Source: Candidatus Magasanikbacteria bacterium RIFCSPHIGHO2_02_FULL_50_9b (GTDB lineage: Bacteria > Patescibacteriota > Patescibacteriia > Magasanikbacterales > 2-02-FULL-50-9b). From it: a stretch of 5,553 nt of DNA. The notes under the pieces were generated by a model. That model was not told where the DNA came from, did not search any database, and worked only from the letters and a program-made list of their open reading frames with translations. Shown here one piece after another: positions 1 to 4,067 of the stretch. Position 1 is the first letter of the stretch, and each line of letters starts with the position of its first letter. A program made the position numbers and the translations under genes. The stretch covers positions 1 through 5,553 of the forward strand of contig MFQD01000024.1 of NCBI GenBank assembly GCA_001782975.1, in the 5' to 3' direction.

Positions 1-692
1 TGCGCCTTTCGTTTCTCGCGCGTTTCGGCAGCACGATCGTGATTCGCAAACAAAAACGGGCTCATGTCGCGACGAGACTTCACATATTTTTTAATCCACT
101 CGCGTGAATCTGGCGAAACAAACACCACGCGCCGCTTGCGCCCTTTCCCAATCACACCAATTTCACCACGCACCAGCTCAACGTCGTCGCGCTTGAGCGA
201 CACCAATTCCGAAACGCGCAGTCCAGTTGAAAACAGCAGCTCGAGAATCGCTTTATCGCGCATCCCAAGTAGTTCATCGTGACCAAATTGCAACGGCGCA
301 TCCAAAAAACGCCGCAGTTCTTCGCCAGTCAAAAACGAAACATGCCGATCCGGCATTTTTCCCAATTCAACGCGCTCTGCAGCGAGCGAAGCAATTTCCC
401 GCTTTGCCAAATATTTTAAAAATGATCGAATCGCGATCAGATGATAATTCTGCGTTGCAGGCGACAACGGCTGACCTTGTGCATCAACAAACCGATGCAG
501 CCACAAACGATACGCGCGCACCGCATCATATGTCACGTTTGCCGGACTCACCGTCTTGCGCGTTGTGCGCATAAATCCGATAAAGCGACGCAAATAGAGT
601 TCATAATTGCGGCGCGTGAGCAATGATCGATTTTTTTCAATTTCAAGATGATCCAAAAAATCATTGGACAATGTATCAAGTCGCGGTTGCAT
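1..692 (-). CDS. Xer-family tyrosine recombinase (N-terminal 230 residues; 3' end off the window)
   Basis: Site-specific DNA recombinase that would cut and rejoin DNA through a tyrosine nucleophile; the family includes XerC/XerD, which resolve chromosome dimers at dif sites. The frame is open from ATG 692-690 to the window edge. Residues about 1-100 fit the SAM-like core-binding domain (an NRSLLTRRNYELYLRRF helix, then QNYHLIAIRSFLKYL). From about 118 the catalytic domain begins (FLTGEELRRFL), with the family motif TGLRVSELVSL carrying the first catalytic Arg (R159) and IGKGRKRR carrying the beta-hairpin Lys (K183). Their 24-residue spacing equals R148-K172 of E. coli XerD. The HxxR, second His and Tyr lie off the left edge and cannot be checked. 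The start overlaps the upstream gene by 17 bases and no ribosome site is visible, so translational coupling is likely. No integrase-type arm-binding domain is seen, which favours a housekeeping Xer over a phage integrase. XerC cannot be told from XerD here, so no symbol is given. Confidence 0.93.
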   Translation of the reverse strand, partial: MQPRLDTLSNDFLDHLEIEKNRSLLTRRNYELYLRRFIGFMRTTRKTVSPANVTYDAVRAYRLWLHRFVDAQGQPLSPATQNYHLIAIRSFLKYLAKREIASLAAERVELGKMPDRHVSFLTGEELRRFLDAPLQFGHDELLGMRDKAILELLFSTGLRVSELVSLKRDDVELVRGEIGVIGKGRKRRVVFVSPDSREWIKKYVKSRRDMSPFLFANHDRAAETREKRKA

Positions 693-1821
693 AGCACGGT
701 GTTGCTGATCGCTTGAGTTCCAGCAGCGCCTCATGCGGATGCTGCGCCGCAAGCTCAACCCATGCGCGAATCTGCTGTGGATTCACGACGGTGTGACGAT
801 CCGCGCCAACGACACGTTCAAATTCCGCAACGCGCTTCCAAAGCGCATCTTCAAGCGCGTGATGCGCTTTTAAAAAAACGGTGCGAAACGCCGGGCGCTG
901 TTCATTTTTGAGTGCAAAAAAAATCAGTCCGAGCTCAAACGCGCTGCGCTCAATAGCACGCAACGCTCGCTCTGCCGCGTCGCCGCCATGCACATCAACC
1001 ATTTCTGGAACTGATTGATGCAAAAACGTGTGTCGCCCAACAACTGAGTGTGGTGCACCATCAAGCATCTCTGCGATTGAGGGATCTCGAATTTCGACGC
1101 TCGCACCGTCTCGGTCGTGATAGTGTAAGGTGAATAAATCGTGATCAATTTTTTTCGTGCTCTCATCGTCAGGTCGCATGTAGTCACACTCCGGAATCAC
1201 GAGCTCGCCTATTGCTGCCAGCCCATTTGCTTTAAACTCAAACACAAATCCGTGAGGATTAAACACCACATCGCTGCGATGAATTTCAAGCTCATGCTCG
1301 CCTGCCACAGTTCGCACGGTGTATGGTCGCGCGGGCGAAAAATTCTTCACGCGCCCGACATATTGTGCGCGCGGATTTGAAAACAAAGAGCCGTGCGACA
1401 CGACCCTCACCACAATCCCTGATGGAGTGATAAAAATTTCAGGATCATCAAGCGGAATGCTCGCATCAGCGCCGCGGTCATCAATCATCACGCGCGGCAA
1501 TGAATGTGTGTACACCACGCGCCCGTCTTTTTGCACCAACCCTGCTGACGCATATGATCCATCGCGCCACACTTCAACTTCAAACGCACTCGGCAACGAA
1601 GACGATTCGTGCAATCCGCTTCGATACCGGACACGAACCTCTGGAAATCCATCGGCAGTATACTGTACAATGGATTCCAGCGCGCCATTTTTTTCAGAAA
1701 AATAATAGCGTCGCGTTTCATCAGATTGTGCGCTGAGTCCGGGTTGCGGGCCATCCCACGCATGCCGCGGCGGATGCAATAATTGCTCTGGTAAATTATC
1801 AAACACAAAATTCGAGCTCAT
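676..1821 (-). CDS. Unrecognised 381-residue protein, upstream of and overlapping the Xer recombinase
   Basis: I do not recognise a family. ATG 1821-1819 is chosen because an extended -10 box lies just before it; the longer frame starting at 1917 would run through that promoter and into the divergent gene. The protein has no signal peptide or membrane segment, so it is probably cytoplasmic. Residues about 35-245 alternate short hydrophobic and charged stretches with many Gly and aromatic residues (for example VRVRYRSGL, FEVEVWRDGSY, HGFVFEFKANG), suggesting beta-sheet. Residues about 280-372 look alpha-helical (AAERALRAIERSAFELGLIF, then FLKAHHALEDALWKRVAEF). His and Asp are frequent at 206-275 (CDYMRPDDE, DHDLFTLHYHDRD), which might reflect metal binding, but no known metal-site motif is present. 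It ends in TGA 17 bases inside the recombinase gene, so the two probably share one transcript and may be functionally linked. Its reality as a gene is well supported; its function is unknown. Confidence 0.85.
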   Translation of the reverse strand: MSSNFVFDNLPEQLLHPPRHAWDGPQPGLSAQSDETRRYYFSEKNGALESIVQYTADGFPEVRVRYRSGLHESSSLPSAFEVEVWRDGSYASAGLVQKDGRVVYTHSLPRVMIDDRGADASIPLDDPEIFITPSGIVVRVVSHGSLFSNPRAQYVGRVKNFSPARPYTVRTVAGEHELEIHRSDVVFNPHGFVFEFKANGLAAIGELVIPECDYMRPDDESTKKIDHDLFTLHYHDRDGASVEIRDPSIAEMLDGAPHSVVGRHTFLHQSVPEMVDVHGGDAAERALRAIERSAFELGLIFFALKNEQRPAFRTVFLKAHHALEDALWKRVAEFERVVGADRHTVVNPQQIRAWVELAAQHPHEALLELKRSATPCYATAT

Positions 1822-1828
1822 TAATTTA

Positions 1829-1837
1829 ATTATACCA
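1829..1837 (-). promoter_or_regulatory. Extended -10 promoter for the 676-1821 gene and the recombinase
   Basis: The minus strand reads TGGTATAAT, a perfect extended -10 (TGn plus TATAAT). No -35 hexamer is recognisable 16-18 bases upstream, which is usual for extended -10 promoters. The predicted transcription start, about 7 bases downstream, falls at about 1821-1823, on or next to the A of the ATG, so the mRNA would have essentially no leader. Confidence 0.7.
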
Positions 1838-1842
1838 CAAAA

Positions 1843-2241
1843 ATGAAAAAATTTTTCTCCACTGTTTGGCCGCCGCTTGTCGTATTTGCAATTGATCGAA
1901 CGCCAATCGCGCAACAATTATACACATCAACCGAATGGTTTGATGATGTGATGCATTTCAGCGGCGGCGTTGCGATCGCGACAATGACCATTTTGTGCGC
2001 GCACCAATTTGCAGCGCCATGGTGGCGGCACGCGCCACTCACCCACCGATCCATCATTGCGATTTCAACAACCGCATGTGCAGCCGTTGTATGGGAGTGG
2101 TACGAATTTTTGTCTGATCAATTACTGCTGACACAGCACCAGCTTTCCCTCAACGACACCATGTTTGATCAATTGTACGCGCTCGTCGGCGCGCTCGTCG
2201 TTGTCTGCATATATACGCTGATTAAAAAATCCCCGCGCTGA
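1843..2241 (+). CDS. Small multi-pass membrane protein, YjdF/DUF2238-like
   Basis: A 132-residue hydrophobic protein, divergent from the gene ending at 1821. It has a short hydrophobic N-terminal segment (about 8-18) and three likely membrane helices at about 38-56, 70-90 and 110-127, with a basic C-terminus (IKKSPR). The polar residues embedded near the helices resemble the YjdF/DUF2238 family: FDDVMHFSGG (33-42), WEWYE (84-88), NDTMFDQLYALVGAL (104-118). The pattern of D..H, then E..E, then DT..D......GA is what I recall of that family, whose function is not established. It is shorter than typical YjdF proteins, so it is either a compact relative or a remote VanZ-like protein. ATG 1843 has no Shine-Dalgarno sequence and begins only 21 bases from the divergent ATG. 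The TGA stop lies inside the loop of the downstream terminator. Coding status is fairly sure; the family call is tentative. Confidence 0.7.
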   Translation: MKKFFSTVWPPLVVFAIDRTPIAQQLYTSTEWFDDVMHFSGGVAIATMTILCAHQFAAPWWRHAPLTHRSIIAISTTACAAVVWEWYEFLSDQLLLTQHQLSLNDTMFDQLYALVGALVVVCIYTLIKKSPR

Positions 2242-2256
2242 GCACGGGGATTTTTT
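2224..2256. terminator. Bidirectional rho-independent terminator between convergent genes
   Basis: A perfect 12-base inverted repeat (AAAAAATCCCCG at 2224-2235 and CGGGGATTTTTT at 2245-2256) surrounds a 9-base loop. Read on plus, the hairpin ends in a T run (2251-2257) and would stop the membrane-protein transcript. Read on minus, the A run at 2224-2229 becomes the U tract and would stop the transcript of the secreted-protein gene, which ends at 2297. The stop codon of the plus-strand gene (2239-2241) sits in the loop. Confidence 0.92.
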
Positions 2257-2296
2257 TCGGGTGCGCTTCTCTGAATGTTGTTTGAACGGCGGGAGC

Positions 2297-3931
2297 TTAT
2301 TGCTGCCCTTGTGAACCGCCAAACTGGCCGAAGGCCGAGAAGTCAAAATTTTGTTGGTTGCCACCCTGTAACTGTGGGACTGAGGACTGACCAGAACTCA
2401 TGGCATCCTGAACCTGCGACTGGAGACTAAAAATCTCGTCTACAAGCTCACGAAGCTCGTCTGGATCCGCCTGCTTAACTGACTTAAGTTCTGCGACCTT
2501 CGATCGCATTTCCTCAAGTGCTGCTGCTGCTTCACTGTCTGCTGCCACACGCTTATTTTTCGCAGCCTTCACAACGAACTTCTCAAAGGTTGTTGTGTAT
2601 TTGCGAACATTCGCGAGCGCTTCAATGATTGAAGGATATTGATATACATCTTGCATTGCATCCCAAACTTCAGCTTTTAATGTTTCTGCTGCAGCTTGTG
2701 GATCGCCACTCTTTGCCGATTCCTGCGCTGCGGTGTAGCCTGCGCGAATCTTTGCAACTGCTGTGCCGAACTCGGTCAACTGCTCTGAAACATCGATCTT
2801 CAGGCGAGCTGCTGACTTTGTCGTGCGCGCAAGTGACGCATCGAGTTTCTTGATTTCTGCAGCTGCTTGCTTAAACATCTGCGGAAGTCGAGCTAACATT
2901 TCAAGCTTTTCCATGCCTTCGCGCATGACTTCGCCTGATTCTTGAAGTTGTTCCATTGCTTCTTGTACGCCATCATCTTCAAATGACTTGGCCGCAAGAA
3001 CTGTTGCGAGTGCAGTTTTTGCACCGCTTACAGCTTCTGTAAGATCTGATGGCGCTTCAGCACCGCTTTTGCGGACTGCTGCAATTCGCTTTTCAACCAT
3101 CTGGAGCATTTTACCCATTTGACCAAACTGCTTCTTGGTCTGTGCAAATTGCTTTTCCATTTGAGCTTGGCGCTGAGCATCCATTTTTGCCTGCTGCTCA
3201 TCATCCATGCCCTCGTCACCTTCACCGCCAAAACCTTGGTTTCCTTGGCCCTGTTGTCCTTGCTGACCCTGTCCTTGTTGACCACCCATGTTGCCTTGCT
3301 GACCTTGGCCGCCCATTGGACCGCCGAAGCCACCTTCTTTTCCACCCATCTGTGGACCAAAGTTGCCCTGCTGACCGCCCATCTGGTCTTTGCTACCAAA
3401 TTGACCGCCCTTTTGTGGACCCATCATTTTGTTTCCACCCATGTTGCCTTGCTGGTCACCCATCTGTGGACCAAAGTTACCTTGTTGACCTTGGCCGCCC
3501 ATTGGACCGCCGAAGCCACCTTCTTTTCCGCCCATCATTTGGTTACCTTGTGAACCACCAAATTGACCGCCCATCTGTGGACCAAAGTTACCCTGCTGGC
3601 CGCCCATCTGGTCTTTGCTACCAAATTGACCGCCCATCTGCGAACCCATTTGGTTACCTTGTGAACCGCCGAACTGGCCGCCCATTTGTGAGCCGCCGAA
3701 CTGACCTTGCTGGCTGCCGCCCATTGATCCACCCGGAGGAGGACTCATCATTGAACCCCCTGGCGGAGGGCCCATCATGCTTCCACCGTCTGGCGGCGGC
3801 GCCATTTGCGCTGATGCCATTCCAACCTCTTGTGACACATACACGGTTGAAAGCGCGAATACTGCCGCCACGAAATAAACTCGTGCTGGCACGGTGCACA
3901 TGTGTTTGCACCATTTTGAAATGAACGACAT
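2297..3931 (-). CDS. Secreted Gly/Gln/Met-rich repeat protein with a long alpha-helical C-terminal domain
   Basis: A 544-residue protein of unknown function. Residues 1-41 look like a signal peptide: basic n-region (K6, K9, R17), hydrophobic core VYFVAAVFALSTVYV, and a signal-peptidase site after ASA (41). With no further membrane segment, it should be exported or surface-associated. Residues 45-67 hold three PPP-Gly-Gly-Ser-Met units. Residues 68-236 are low complexity, rich in Gly, Gln and Met, with few aromatics other than spaced Phe (QFGG, NFGP), built from duplicated blocks. Residues 240-512 are predicted alpha-helical and charged, with heptad-like stretches (MEKQFAQTKKQFGQMGKML, LEEMRSKVAELKSV), so probably a coiled coil or helical bundle. 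The tail (513-544) returns to the Gly/Gln/Phe style. ATG 3931 gives the full n-region; M11 (3901) is an alternative start. No Shine-Dalgarno sequence is clear. A strong promoter lies upstream and a terminator downstream, so it is a single-gene unit. A fibre-, matrix- or adhesin-like role is possible but unproven. Confidence 0.88.
   Translation of the reverse strand: MSFISKWCKHMCTVPARVYFVAAVFALSTVYVSQEVGMASAQMAPPPDGGSMMGPPPGGSMMSPPPGGSMGGSQQGQFGGSQMGGQFGGSQGNQMGSQMGGQFGSKDQMGGQQGNFGPQMGGQFGGSQGNQMMGGKEGGFGGPMGGQGQQGNFGPQMGDQQGNMGGNKMMGPQKGGQFGSKDQMGGQQGNFGPQMGGKEGGFGGPMGGQGQQGNMGGQQGQGQQGQQGQGNQGFGGEGDEGMDDEQQAKMDAQRQAQMEKQFAQTKKQFGQMGKMLQMVEKRIAAVRKSGAEAPSDLTEAVSGAKTALATVLAAKSFEDDGVQEAMEQLQESGEVMREGMEKLEMLARLPQMFKQAAAEIKKLDASLARTTKSAARLKIDVSEQLTEFGTAVAKIRAGYTAAQESAKSGDPQAAAETLKAEVWDAMQDVYQYPSIIEALANVRKYTTTFEKFVVKAAKNKRVAADSEAAAALEEMRSKVAELKSVKQADPDELRELVDEIFSLQSQVQDAMSSGQSSVPQLQGGNQQNFDFSAFGQFGGSQGQQ
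3224..3799 (-). repeat. Coding repeat region: PPPGGSM units and duplicated Gly/Gln/Met blocks
   Basis: This part of the secreted-protein gene encodes residues 45-236. Two blocks are present twice with exact DNA identity: 43 bases at 3301-3343 and 3487-3529, and 36 bases at 3375-3410 and 3600-3635 (the second extends to 55 bases, 3356-3410 and 3581-3635, with two mismatches). In protein terms a 22-residue block recurs at 101-122 and 176-197, and a 19-residue block at 134-152 and 196-214. Shorter MGGQ, QQGN and GGSQ units fill the rest. Lengths keep the reading frame. Exact DNA identity of some copies suggests recent duplication or gene conversion. Confidence 0.9.
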
Positions 3932-3942
3932 AAAAATTTTCT

Positions 3943-3969
3943 TAACCCAACCTGAGAGACGAAGGGTTA
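3943..3969 (-). other. Small hairpin in the mRNA leader of the secreted-protein gene
   Basis: Within the predicted leader of about 50 bases, TAACCC and GGGTTA (6 pairs) flank a 15-base loop. The 3' arm ends about 11 bases before the ATG at 3931. It could affect translation or mRNA stability, but the stem is short and the loop large, so a chance inverted repeat is possible. Confidence 0.3.
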
Positions 3970-3988
3970 GAATGTGAATTACAGAAAT

Positions 3989-4017
3989 ATTGTATCACAA
4001 AAAACACATTTTGTCAA
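3989..4017 (-). promoter_or_regulatory. Near-consensus sigma70-type promoter of the secreted-protein gene
   Basis: On the minus strand the -35 is a perfect TTGACA (4017-4012), the spacer is exactly 17 bases, and the -10 is TACAAT (3994-3989), preceded by TGA to give an extended -10. One mismatch to consensus in total implies strong expression. The predicted transcription start is about 3982, leaving a leader of about 50 bases before ATG 3931. Confidence 0.85.
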
Positions 4018-4027
4018 TTTAAAAAAC

Positions 4028-4036
4028 TGTGAATAA
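4028..4036 (-). promoter_or_regulatory. DnaA-box-like site upstream of the -35 element
   Basis: The minus strand reads TTATTCACA, matching the DnaA-box consensus TTATNCACA. It ends 10 bases upstream of the -35 hexamer. A one-mismatch relative, TAATTCACA, lies at 3981-3973, at the predicted transcription start. The two could be operator half-sites for DnaA or another regulator, or chance matches in AT-rich DNA. There is no box cluster, so this is not evidence of an origin. Confidence 0.3.
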
Positions 4037-4067
4037 CTAGCTAAAAATTTTGTCAAGAGCTCGAAAA

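Noticed and set aside
1..692. Phage or integrative-element integrase
   Set aside because: The N-terminus begins directly with a Xer-like core-binding domain, no arm-binding domain is seen, and there is no tRNA, attachment repeat or phage gene in the window. The missing C-terminus leaves some doubt.
1822..1917. A 32-residue N-terminal extension of the 676-1821 gene, starting at ATG 1917
   Set aside because: It crosses the extended -10 promoter and the start of the divergent gene, and the added residues look non-coding in composition.
3224..3799. CRISPR-like or minisatellite array
   Set aside because: Repeat units vary in length and spacing, stay in the reading frame and encode a continuous protein; there are no constant repeats with unique spacers.
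3224..3799. Copper-binding function from the Met-rich repeats
   Set aside because: The Met residues do not form the dense MxM or MxxM clusters typical of copper-binding Mets motifs, and no copper gene is nearby.
3049..3924. Long open frames on the plus strand opposite the secreted-protein gene
   Set aside because: They arise from the biased codons of the Gly/Gln/Met repeats; the minus frame has a signal peptide, promoter and terminator, and the plus frames have none.
3973..4036. Replication origin, because of DnaA-box-like motifs
   Set aside because: There is only one exact box and one near match, with no dnaA or dnaN gene and no AT-rich unwinding element beside a box cluster.
4051..4056. 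A second TTGACA on the minus strand, as another promoter
   Set aside because: At 17 bases downstream the sequence is TTCACA, a poor -10, and no other good hexamer is suitably placed.
4020..4067. Rho-independent terminator after the right-hand gene
   Set aside because: Only AT-rich partial symmetry and a GAGCTC palindrome are present; there is no GC stem followed by a T tract.
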